From Ostrinia nubilalis (Eukaryota > Arthropoda > Insecta > Lepidoptera > Crambidae), in NCBI RefSeq assembly GCF_963855985.1, contig NC_087111.1, forward strand, positions 2,299,001-2,363,000: DNA of 64,000 nucleotides, given 5' to 3'. The notes below the pieces were generated by a model. The model saw only the letters and a list, made by a program, of their open reading frames with translations. It did not search any database and was not told the origin of the DNA. The position numbers were made by a program, and so were the translations under genes. Below, one piece after another: positions 1-9,275 of the stretch; positions within the stretch are counted from its first letter, which is position 1; each line of letters begins with the position of its first letter.

Positions 1-374
1 TAATTGTGGATTCAACGAACTTTTCCGGTATGTAACAGACCGATCTTCTCCTTAACAATGGATTCTGTGGAGGGTAGTTGGAAACCTTGATCGATTCGTT
101 TTAGTGTATTATTGGACACTGAAGTACAGCTAAATATGAGTAATACAAAAACTAAAGTGTTCCATGGTCCATATAAGGTTGAGAACCACTGCCCTAAGTC
201 AAGAGGATTGGTTCTTTTACAGAGATAAATGTATTTCTATCATGCCTTTTCGGAGATGTAACGTTTTATTTCTGTTTTGCTATATTTTATCTGTCTGTAT
301 CTACAAAACATATTTGTCAGGCAGAATTTAGGCCTAGATGAATGGTTATCGAGGTTTTTGTTTGTATTTTTTGG
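1..374. other. AT-rich non-coding DNA, nothing recognised
   Basis: No open frame longer than about 50 codons, no hairpin and no match to the repeats seen elsewhere in the window. Probably intron of the receptor gene whose last exons start at 1727. Confidence 0.5.
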
Positions 375-376
375 TA

Positions 377-512
377 CAGCCAGCGTCAAATATATCGTGA
401 CACCCAAAAAGTAGCCAAAAATTTCGCAATATATCTTTTGTTACAATTGGAATAAGGTTGTGTTATCAACTTTTTGTTACTTTGGGTGTCACGAACTATT
501 TGACGTTGACTG
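377..512. mobile_element. Short TA-flanked MITE
   Basis: Terminal inverted repeats of about 33 bases: CAGCCAGCGTCAAATA on the left and its near complement CGTTGACTG on the right, both continuing inward into GTGACACCCAAA. The element is 136 bp and flanked by TA on both sides (375-376, 513-514), as expected for Tc1/mariner-type MITEs. No coding capacity. Confidence 0.65.
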
Positions 513-715
513 TAACTTTAAAAACTCACGATATTAGCTTGAAAACAAAACATTGCCATAGGCGCTTTACAGCTTAGTGGTTAATCCAGTCAGGTGACTG
601 ATCTGGTCAATCGAAAAATCGTGGATTCAAGTCCCTTGATGCAGTCAATTTATTCTAGTAAAAATAAGGTAGAGGATAACGTCAGTCAAATCCACTTAAT
701 TGGCGATAGCTCAGG

Positions 716-800
716 GGACCGACGACCTGGTGAAGTTTGTGGAAAGTGCCTGGATGGGGGCAGCTCAGAACCGTGGAAATCCTTAGGGGAGGCCTTTGAC
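716..800 (+). mobile_element. RTE-B LINE 3' fragment
   Basis: Degenerate copy of the RTE-B end: GGACCGACGACCTGGTGAAG, then a CTGGATG stretch and GGAAATCCTTAGGGGAGGCC. It corresponds to the WTDDLVKVAG...W..LGEA part of the RTE C-terminus but is no longer open. It ends close to the foldback element at 837. Confidence 0.6.
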
Positions 801-836
801 AGGCGCTTTGTGATTGAAACGGTGGGCGTAAGCCAA

Positions 837-1058
837 CTAAAGCCTGGTCCGTGAGCACGTAGAATTTTTTCCAATGCCAATGACCCCAAGCTACCCATCC
901 TTATCGCTCGCGCGTAATTATATTGCTGTCGCGACTGTGCGACGGGCGCCCGCAGTGAGTGTGCGAGCGCGACAGCAACATAATTACGCGCGAGCGATAA
1001 GGGTGGGTAGCTTGGGGTCATTGGACAAAATTCTACGTGCTCACGGACCAGGCTTTAG
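837..1058. mobile_element. Hairpin (foldback) MITE
   Basis: A 222-bp near-perfect palindrome. The left arm starts CTAAAGCCTGGTCCGTGAGC and the right arm ends with its complement GCTCACGGACCAGGCTTTAG. Arms of about 100 bp meet around 945-955 at a GC-rich loop containing GGGCGCCC. The arms contain TAGCTTGGGGTCATTGG and CGCTCGCGCGTAATTA. Short frames on both strands here are reflections of the palindrome, not genes. Confidence 0.75.
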
Positions 1059-1137
1059 ACTTAAAATAGTAACTAGCTAAATGCTTTAATGATTCTTATG
1101 ATAAAAGATTTCGTAATTAATTCATTTCGACCGTAAG

Positions 1138-1180
1138 AATTTCCACAACAACCGGTCCTGCACTTCCCGCATTCAGGTTC
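1138..1180 (-). mobile_element. RTE-B LINE remnant
   Basis: Reads AATTTCCACAACAACCGGTC then CTGCAC, the complement of the D-R-S-L-W-K part of RTE-B. Only about 40 bases survive. Confidence 0.45.
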
Positions 1181-1217
1181 AAATTTTGTAAACACATATG
1201 TATACTTAATTACTAAT

Positions 1218-1363
1218 AATCCCGTTTACCCCTCGTGGTAAGCTAAATTATATGCTTGTATTACGAGTGGGTCACCACAATAGTCGAGCGGTGGCAGGGA
1301 TGAACCTGCGTTCCTCGGATCACGAGTCGGTTAGACTCCTTCACCGTTCGGCTATCGTGGCTT
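1218..1363 (-). mobile_element. tRNA-derived SINE (family 1), copy 1
   Basis: Read on the - strand, the head is tRNA-like: A-box-like GATAGCCGAACGGTGAAG, then a B-box region (GCAGGTTCATCCC here, GGTTCG in the 50460 copy) about 35 bases later. The body contains CCACTCGTAATACAAGC and ends TTACCACGAGGGGTAAACGG. Further copies at 40484 and 50460 share head, body and end, and a decayed one lies at about 45565-45655. The short frame on the opposite strand is not a gene. Confidence 0.7.
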
Positions 1364-1418
1364 GGATGGCCTTTTATACTTGTTTTGTTTATTATTTTTT
1401 TGTAACAATAGAGTCATT

Positions 1419-1699
1419 ATCGTCATCAACATTTCAGCCATAGGGCATCCGCTGCTGAATACAAGCCTCCTCCAATGATTTGTTGATGGCGGCCTGCATC
1501 CAGCGCCTTCCCGCTATCTTTATGAGGTCGTCGGTCCACCTTGTGGGTAGACGTCCTACGCTGCGCTTTCCAGTACATGGCCTCCACTCCAGAACCTTGC
1601 TGCCCCATCGGCCGTCAGTTCTGCGTACTATATGCCCTGCCCATTGCCACTGCAGCTTGCTAATCCGTTGGGCCATGTCAGCGACTTTAGTTCATACAA
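1419..1699 (-). mobile_element. RTE-A LINE 3' end
   Basis: On the - strand the frame reads an RTE C-terminus: [20 protein letters not shown], then KVLEWRP, then RWTDDLIK and an R-R-W-M-Q-A-A stretch. It is followed by the complement of the usual end motif (TGCTGAATACAAGCCTCCTC on +). The copy is 5'-truncated and carries frame damage. It ends only 27 bases before the receptor exon at 1727. Confidence 0.8.
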
Positions 1700-1726
1700 T
1701 AGTGTATATCTATCTATCTTCCACAG

Positions 1727-2691
1727 GTACATAATAACAGCTCTCTGTGGGGACGCGTGCCCCTCCCCCCCTCCCGTCGTGGCAGCCGTATTCTGGGTGG
1801 GATACTTCAACTCAGCCCTCAACCCCCTCATCTATGCCTACTTCAACCGGGACTTTCGAGCTGCGTTCAGGAAAACCTTGGACTCTTGCTGCAGGTGCGA
1901 AGTAGGCCTAGAACATGAGGTAGACCTTCATCTTTTTTATTTCTTTCACTTATACAGGGTGACCCATTGGTGGTGTAGCAAATTGGAGATTGTCATCAGT
2001 GTTCAGCCAATTAGTATGGGGATGTCATTTTTTTGAGAATTTGGATATTGTTTCTATACGAAAGTTGTTGCATTTGAGCAGAAGAATCAATCAAGTTTGA
2101 TACATCTACAACACCAACGGGTCACATTGTATTATTCTACGTTTAATTTTGATTCTATGACCTAGATAAAAATACTTTTGATATCATTAGAAGATCTGTA
2201 AATAATATCTTTTAGCCTCATCTTCTATTCAGTTTATTATGTTATTTCACAAAAATGTTTTAAATCAGAAGTAGAATTACTTATTAACGAACAACTTCTT
2301 TGTTTAGAATTTTCTATTTTCTATGAATTATTCACTGTACTTATATTTTTACGTCTTTTAGTATCTATGTACTTGCGATTAAAGAAATCTAGTGCTAGGA
2401 ATGAGGTTGAATGCTAGTTTTCATGACATACCTATTAGTTTTATTTACGGTTAAATATGCCACAAAAAAAACAAATAATGATTATCCCCTGTATTGTAAT
2501 ATCCCATTTCCACCAGGTCTCTCTGCGGCGACATTGGCCGAAAATGCTGCTACCGGCCCCGCCGTGAGCACCACCACTCCAACGCGTCGTCTGACATCCA
2601 TATGAACAACTGCGTCAAGTCGACTTCAGCTGACATCTTGAAAGCCCACCACGCATCCACTTCAAGACCCGAGGAGATACCGTTTGAATAG
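1727..2691 (+). CDS. C-terminal two exons of a biogenic-amine GPCR (D1-like dopamine receptor likely)
   Basis: Two exons encode the last ~113 residues of a class A receptor in the plasma membrane. Exon A (1727-1894) follows acceptor TATCTTCCACAG and starts in the third extracellular loop ([11 protein letters not shown]). It continues into TM7 ([17 protein letters not shown], with the NPxxY motif as NPLIY) and helix 8 ([17 protein letters not shown], the cysteines being palmitoylation candidates). It ends AG at donor GTGCGA. Exon B (2517-2691) follows acceptor CATTTCCACCAG and completes an AG|G arginine codon, so the phases agree. It encodes a basic, His-rich tail ([17 protein letters not shown]), ends RPEEIPFE and stops with TAG at 2689. 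The TM7 sequence fits insect dopamine D1-like or beta-octopamine receptors. The SSDIHM tail motif reminds me of Dop1R1, from memory only. Earlier exons are upstream of the window or unseen. The GPCR call is firm; the subtype is not. Confidence 0.8.
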
Positions 2692-3250
2692 TAGACTTTA
2701 AGAGACCGGTTTATGGTTGTGATTTCAGTGACGGTTTTATTTCTGTGTCAATATTAGTCGACATCAGCTGACATCCTGAAAGCTCACCATGCATCAACCT
2801 CAAGACCCGAGGAGATACCGTTTGAATAGTAGACTTTAAGAGACAGGCTTAAGGTTGTGATTTCAGTGACGGTTTTATTTTTATGTCGATATTAGTTGAC
2901 TAGCTGACATCTTGAACCCCCATCAATGATGGGCGTTAAGACCCCATCATGCATCCACTTCAAGACCTGAGGAGATACCGTTTGAGACGTTTCGACGAGT
3001 TTCTTTTTGTGTGAGAGAGATGGCAACAATCGAAACTTCGGATAAAGTTTTTCGTAGTAACCCCGAAGACGTAGAGTACCGTATGATTCTTGAAGGACTT
3101 TAAGAGAAAGGCATAAGGTTGTGATTTCAGGTTACGGTTTTATTTTTGTGTGTCAACATCAGCCAATATTAGCTGACATCCTGAAATTCTCAAGACGCGG
3201 AGTAATTCTTATAGAACTTTAAAAGAGAAAGGCTTGGGGTTGTGATGTGT
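2619..3250 (+). repeat. 138-bp tandem repeat spanning receptor C-terminus and 3' UTR
   Basis: Unit 1 (2619-2756) holds the last 23 receptor codons, the TAG and 65 bases of 3' UTR. Unit 2 (2757-2894) is the same length, keeps the same reading frame through EEIPFE and TAG, and differs at 12 positions: 6 coding, all synonymous, and 6 in the UTR. Unit 3 (from 2895) has lost the frame and carries a ~25-base insertion near 2915-2945. A decayed fourth unit spans about 3097-3250 (GGTTGTGATTTCAGG, then AGCTGACATCCTGAAA). Confidence 0.85.
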
Positions 3251-3306
3251 TGGTGATTGTTTTCTTTTGACTCGTCTTTAGACATCCAAAGTAAGTTTAT
3301 ATTCTT

Positions 3307-3543
3307 ACTAGCTTTCCGCCCGCGGCTTCGCCCGCGTGGAATTTTGTCTGTCACAGAAAAACTTTATCGCGCGCGTCCCTGTTTCAAAAACCGGGATAAA
3401 AACTATCCTATGTTCTTTCCCGGGACTCAAACTATCTCTATGCCAAATTTCATCAAAATCGGTTGCGAGGTTTAAGCGGGAAAGCGTAACAGACAGACAG
3501 ACAGACAGACAGACAGAGTTACTTTCGCATTTATAATATTAGT
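3307..3543 (-). mobile_element. Lep1-like Helitron repeat
   Basis: Typical lepidopteran repeat, here reversed: ACTAGCTTTCCGCCCGCGGC at one end, ATTTCATCAAAATCGG in the middle, an (AGAC)n run at 3488-3515 and TTATAATATTAGT at the other end. At least six related copies occur here. Assignment to non-autonomous Helitrons rests on recall of the Lep1 family. Confidence 0.6.
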
Positions 3544-6500
3544 TGGGATCATAAATAAATAAATATATCAGCTGATATAATCGGAAACCGGACCAAAATT
3601 TTCAAGCCAGTTGGTTGAACCACAAAGATTAAAAATATTATTGTCAAATTCTTGTAAACTATTCCTAAAAAGTTTTGCAGTTGGTGGTGTAAATTGCTGT
3701 ATTTATGTAAAGGGGATATGGTTGTGATTTATTTGTGAAGATTAATTTCAGATAAAAGTCAGAAAATTGAATTATGTCTGTGGGTGACAAATCTAGTTTT
3801 GACTAAAATATTGGCTAAAACTCTTACTTGCAGATGATCTGGCACCAAATTTTTCAATAGCTGGACACTAACAGAAGAACGATGATAACAAAAAAAAAAT
3901 TACTGGTAAGGACAGCACATTGTTTTTATTTTTAAAACTAAAACAAAACATTACAAGAAGTTCGGTATAATTTTGTTAGGTAGGAAGTTTTTCCATTTCA
4001 TTTAGTCTGTGGGTGTAAACGGCGATGTAAAAAACAAGGAAAATGATTTAAAAAGATAAAATTCGAAATTTGAATGGCCGAACATCGGAGAATACAGAGA
4101 TTTTGTAACAATGGAATGTGAACTGGGCCATCAAATGATAAATCTATTGGAAGCAAATGCTCCTCCCAAACGGAAAATATTGGAAAAAAACGAACACGAA
4201 ACACTCCATCCGATGGAAACGGACAAAAACGAGAACACGAAAGAGTACTGGGAAAGAGCCGTAATTCTAATTACTTACCTGCCCTTGGAATTTACGAAAG
4301 ACATTCTATTTCGGAGGCGGTAGACTCAAATTTCAATGGAGGCGATGAATTTTTCATTGGTGACATTTGGAAGTTCCCACTCTAATTGATATGTAAAGGT
4401 AAGGCTACACTACCACAACGAACAGGCGTGCTTTCAACAAAGTTTGAAACTTGATTGTTTCTCCGATTTACACTTTCTGTAATAATGTCATTATTTCTTT
4501 GGCAACGACGTACTATATCTCCCCACATTACAAATAGCCTTGTTGCACAATAACCGTTATACCAACCACTACCTGTCTATAGAAGGTCTGGTCCTCTTAA
4601 ATAACTTTTGACAGATGATTTAATAATATTTAAACTTTTTTTATTATTATTCTGTAGTGTAACTCATACTTTGCACTTATTATAATTATGTTTTAAAACT
4701 TTTTAACCCTTTAACAGTCATAACATAGTCTTTATTCATTGCTTTTGGACCTAAAGACAAGCGAATAAGTTTCAAAATATGGTGGGAACTATATTCCCTC
4801 TGACTTATAAAGGTTATATATCCCCAAATGAATTTAAAAGATCCTATTTTGTCTACGTGGTGTGGTTAAACCCGATCTTATTAATTAAACGAAGTAGAAG
4901 ACATTCAAGGCGATGTGAAATTAATGTCGTTACGCCGCGACGGCGGATTCCTTGCATAGCGCTCCTCTCGGTTGCATTTTATTAAGCCATTCTGGACCTT
5001 GGCCGTGAAATAAGAAATTCCAGTTTTATCTCCAAGCATTAAAGGATTGTTAGGATTTTTTGCATTTGTACAATGGTACCTACTAATGTCTTAAAGTATT
5101 TGATCGGCTAGAACAGTAGCTAGTTTTGAAGAACACACTCATTTCTTTGTATACCGTCATTAAAAAAAGTAATAGATGTTTCTGTCGCGATCAAAGGGTA
5201 TTTTTTTCGATGAAATATTTGCACATTTCTCTTAAAAAAACTTCAATATAGCCCTGAAAATCGATTGCTTTTGAATGTGCTGTACAATACGATTTTTACA
5301 AGCTACTTAGTAACCAAAAAAATATTCAATTGAGTTAGTAGAAATATGACGTCGTAAATTAGAATTGCTACACAAAGTTATATGGCATTGGTACGTTTTG
5401 ACAGATTGTCAATGGTTTTACTTACACAATTACATGGTTTTTAAGTCCCACAACCGATTCATAACTTAAATTAAAAATCATGTTCAAGTAATAAAGTCGT
5501 AAGATGAATGGAGATATGAAATGATCTTGAGAATAGCTGACGGCTTCCAATCCTACCCTATTATTCTCGGGAGATAAGTCTTCTAAGTCTCCCCATACAA
5601 TTGAGTGTTATAGGTTTCTTCGCCTATTATTCGGTAACAAAGAAGATTTCAAGCTAGAGACGTTTATGTTTGTAAAGGTTATTTGTAGATATAATGATGT
5701 CATCGATATACAGTGGATAAAAATATTTGATGAGATGAGTTTCAAATGAAATAAAAAAAGCAAATTTTTGCAAAAAATATCTGTTGTAAATTCGTAAATT
5801 GTATGTTCAAGACACTATTCACTACCACTACGGTTACAATAGATTTTAAAAAGTATGAAAAACTGTATATCGATGAGATAGTATCCTGAAGACATGACGT
5901 AGATTTAAAACCTAAAAAATAGAAGGTTGGGCAAAAAGTCAAAGGTGAACCCAAAAATGTACTTGTCTGTTTTGAAACAAGCTACTATAATTTGTATCAG
6001 ACGTATCCAAAATAGATGTCCGTACAGACGATTTGGTTTTGGGTCGTTTGTACCTTATAATTTATGAATGAAAGCCCAAAATAGCGGTGTTATTTTGTGG
6101 GTGCAGGTAGTAATTTCATTTACCCTACGAGGTATTTTTTCTGAGATATAGCACGTCGACGTGTTACTTTGTAATCATTTGCGGTGGATTTTATTTTTAA
6201 ATAAATTAGATTTTTAAGTGATTATAGTACAAGGTCATTTACAACCAATTTAGTTGAATGTTTTATGCCTAGGCAAAAGTCAACCATTTATTAAAAAAAT
6301 CATTTTAATTTTGTATAATTCATACAGATAATTATCTGAATATTTATCAGGAACTTGTTAAACTGGCTCTTATACTATATTAAGAAAGTGGAGCATCATA
6401 AATAGAGCATTAACAAAGTACTACCAACCCAAGAGACATGAGGCCTTACATTCTTTTTATTACAAACGAAAATAAGATGACTAAATTATATGGAAAGAAC

Positions 6501-7380
6501 AAAGGAAGCTGAGACCCAAATGGCTGTGGAAATCCTATTATCCGTTCTAAACCCAATAAAACATACGAGGATAATATACAGGCTTTTATCTTCAAGAGGA
6601 TTATTGGATATGCATTTCTGAGCCAGAATCGATGTAACCTATCGTGTGGTACAGCAAATATCTTTGTAAATCCTACTAACAAGCTGCATGTGGTTTTGTT
6701 TGACTGTATTTGCTAAGCTGATTGTAAAAGTCGTAAAAGGTATTCCTTTTCAGTAACCTCTTTTACTATTAAAATCATGCTTCATAGATGAAATAATTTT
6801 TAAATAAGGTGCTTATAAGGTCTCAATTCATGCTCTTAAAAGAAACCACGTATTTTATTAGGTTAAAAAAAAGGGCGGAGGGCCGACCCCAAATAAAATG
6901 GGAATAGGCCAGGCAAAGTAGTAGTAGTAAAAGAAACAAGTTTAATTAATTTTTCTAACAAATCAGCTCTGTATTTATTATTTTTGGATCAGTTTTATGC
7001 AAAGATAGCAGTCTTTCTGTAAGACAATTTTATCGACTTGAATATTGCAAGTATCTAAATCTAAATAAACCTTGTTTATAATATGTTCAAAGTCGTAGTT
7101 TGTATAATATTTCACCTTCAAAACTAATTGTCACGCTAACGATGTAGATTGTCAACATACTTATTGGATTGTCGTCGTGATACGTAACGATGTGTTCGAA
7201 GGCGTCAAAGGCTATATTCAGTTCGAGGTTAGCTGTTCAGGTGTCTATATGCTGTTGCATTAGAGGTCATTATCGGCTGTCAAGAGTACCTAGCTTTATA
7301 AGTTTGTGGCTGTAGATAAAATATGATAAATTTATTTTCTATATTTAACGATTTATAAATAGTTTATTTTGTAAACCAAA
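3544..7380. other. Long AT-rich interval without recognisable genes
   Basis: 3.8 kb with only short open frames. The largest (4111-4323, + strand, 70 codons) has no recognisable domain. A fragment at 6868-6930 ends in a (GTA)n run and may be another decayed LINE end. No hairpin longer than about 15 bp stood out. Probably receptor 3' flank or intergenic DNA. Confidence 0.5.
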
Positions 7381-7385
7381 AAGAC

Positions 7386-7470
7386 GTTGTCTGCCTCTCA
7401 CCTGATGGATAGTGATGATCAGAGAAGTGAAAGCGAGCTTGACCGGAATCTCATAATATGGAAAGTGATG
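7386..7470 (+). repeat. Dispersed repeat with CACCTGATGG motif, partial
   Basis: Contains CTCACCTGATGGATAGTGAT then AAGCGAGCTTGACCGGAATC, matching fuller copies at 47676 and 56707. A decayed copy of a common lepidopteran dispersed repeat; its class was not determined. Confidence 0.5.
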
Positions 7471-7986
7471 ATTAGACCGAAGGTGGAAATGACCTTCATC
7501 CGGAATTTATTTATTTATTTCATTAACAATCACACCTCTAACATAGGTTTCCCCAATGCAATATTCAACCACGGATGAAATATCTTAACACCGATTTTTG
7601 AAACACAACAATAATATTATACTGCTGACTTGTTGTTATGGCGACAGAATTGAAAAAACCTTCATACTTGAATACTTACGTTTTTGAATGGTTCAACAAA
7701 GTCTTCAAACTTTTATTTAATGGTTTATTTTTTTCTATTTCAGTAATAGTCAACATCGAACATTAATTTATGAATTTCGTTATAGTAAACTGTAAAGCCC
7801 GTTTAAGTGTCTCTACAGTTTTGTAAAAAAGGTGAGAATTTTAAATATCAAACAACGCAGACTAGGCGCTCGGAACGTTGAATAATTTAAGGCCTGCAGA
7901 ATTCTTACTTTGTGAATTAAAAATTGATAATGAAACAAAAAAAAACTTAAGAACGTTTTGCTGTAAATATCTAAAGGACAATGGGC

Positions 7987-8245
7987 AAAATGGTACCCGG
8001 CTCCAATAGATATGTGTCTAGTATCGTTTGAAAGGTCTTACCAAGATGAACAACTTTTACTATGACCACCAGCCTCAGATCTGGTTGTGTACGAAGATAT
8101 ACATACTTTTTTGCAGAATGGTACCCGGCTCCAATAGTTATGTTTGTAGTGTCATTTGAAAGGTCTTACCAAGACGAACAACATTTACTATGGCCACCAG
8201 CCTCAGATCTGGTTGCGTTCGAAGATAAGGATACTTTTTGTGTAA
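7987..8245 (+). repeat. 128-bp tandem duplication
   Basis: Two units, about 7990-8117 and 8118-8245. Both carry ATGGTACCCGGCTCCAATAG, GAAAGGTCTTACCAAGA and CCACCAGCCTCAGATCTGG. The phase is 128 bp throughout, with roughly a tenth of positions differing. Frames of 60-70 codons here arise from the repeat and show no domain. Confidence 0.8.
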
Positions 8246-8261
8246 CCTAAGTATCATACAG

Positions 8262-8437
8262 TATGAAGGGGGACGCGCTAGGGGCAGGGCACCGACGAGA
8301 TGGTCGGACGCGGTGAGGAAGACGGTGGGCGGGAGTTTGCATCGTGCGGTCCACACAGCTTATGACCGCAGTCTGTGGAGGAACACTATCTGTGGTCGCG
8401 ATCCTCATCAGTGAGGGACCGAGGAAGAAGAAGAAGT
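8262..8437 (+). pseudogene. C-terminus of a third LINE family, (GAA)n tail
   Basis: The + frame reads GRARGRAPTRWSDAVRKT, then GGSLHRAVHTAYDRSLWRN, ending D-P-H-Q and TGA at 8412-8414, followed by GAGGAAGAAGAAGAAG. The pattern G-R-x-P-x-R-W-x-D followed by A-x-D-R-x-L-W-R is that of non-LTR reverse transcriptase C-termini, but the sequence differs from the RTE-A and RTE-B copies. The 5' part is missing. Class inferred from the W-D and DR-LW pattern and the microsatellite tail. Confidence 0.6.
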
Positions 8438-8570
8438 ATCATACGTGTCCATCGTATGGTACTTAGGTTATGCGAGGCAGGAAGGGTTTACTGCTCCAGC
8501 ATCCTTCCTTAACTTTATAATTATTGATGGGGACAATAGTGAAATAAATATTTTTATTCAAAGAAGTTAC

Positions 8571-8687
8571 CCCCTTATTAATAAAAAGTTACACCTAGGA
8601 AGAACCTTGGATCAAAATGACATTTCCATACCAAATGACAATTTAAGCCAGAGTTCAACTAGGGTGTAACTTTTATTAATAAAGGGG
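8571..8687. mobile_element. TTA-flanked hairpin MITE
   Basis: Inverted ends CCCCCTTATTAATAAAAAGT and CTTTTATTAATAAAGGGG, about 28 bp each. Flanking TTA duplications lie at 8568-8570 and 8688-8690, as in PIF/Harbinger-type elements. 117 bp, non-coding. Confidence 0.65.
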
Positions 8688-8767
8688 TTAAAGTTTTATT
8701 TCTTCTTAAGGGTTTTATTATGGGTTGCTAAAGCGAATAAACCCACAAGACCCAATAAGTCCACCTA

Positions 8768-8911
8768 CAAGATGGACCGACGACCTCATAAAGGTAGCGG
8801 GAAGGCGCTGGATGCAGGCCGCCACCAACCGGCCATTGTGGAAATCATTGGGGGAGGCCTATATTCAACTGGACGTCCTATGGCTAAAATGATCATGATG
8901 ATGATGATGAA
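8768..8911 (+). mobile_element. RTE-A LINE 3' end with (ATG)n tail
   Basis: Carries AAGATGGACCGACGACCTCA, GGCGCTGGATGCAGGCCG, GGGGGAGGCCTATATTCAAC and a terminal ATGATCATGATGATGATGATG. Encodes degraded WTDDL...R-W-M-Q-A-A. Confidence 0.75.
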
Positions 8912-9275
8912 AGCGAATAAAGGGCTAATAGCTAGGGTAGTTCATCGTAGGTATAATCCTTTCCTTTTCAATGCTTCTTTTAGTTATATTAATAGAAATC
9001 GAGCTTTATATAATATAGATTGTAGTCATAATACATACTCGTATACATGGATGATTGTGTTATACTTTCAATATAATACTTAGAGGAATTACTGCTTTCA
9101 AAACGTGAATTAGAACTGGCCCCATAGCAGACATTTTCCTACATCTAAAGGCCTTTTAAAATATATATTGGTTATGGCTATTGGAGCGGGTACCACTTTC
9201 CATACATTTTTGCCCATCATCCTTTGGCAGATATTTTAAAGAGATATTCTTAAAGAAAACAATGAAAAATCATAC

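Larger units (their letters stand above)
7925..9275. mobile_element. Composite element with ~85-bp inverted ends
   Basis: The left end (about 7925-8010: AAATATCTAAAGGACAATGG, then GGTACCCGGCTCCAATAG) recurs inverted at about 9176-9275 (CTATTGGAGCGGGTACC, then TTGCCCATCATCCTTTGGC). Between them lie a 128-bp tandem duplication, a LINE C-terminus with a (GAA)n tail, a TTA-flanked MITE and an RTE-A fragment, so this looks like one element repeatedly invaded by others. No transposase is visible. Confidence 0.5.

Noticed and set aside
1252..1443. 63-codon + frame over the SINE
   Set aside because: Reverse translation of a tRNA-derived SINE present in three copies.
3488..3515. (AGAC)n array as a CRISPR-like or regulatory repeat
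   Set aside because: A simple microsatellite inside a Lep1-like Helitron; the same run occurs in other copies.
4111..4323. 70-codon + frame, hydrophilic, beginning MECELGHQMINLLEANAPP
   Set aside because: Reads somewhat like protein (lysine/glutamate-rich, then YWERAVILITYLP), but no domain, splice signals or flanking exon support it. Kept only as a possible exon or processed-gene remnant.
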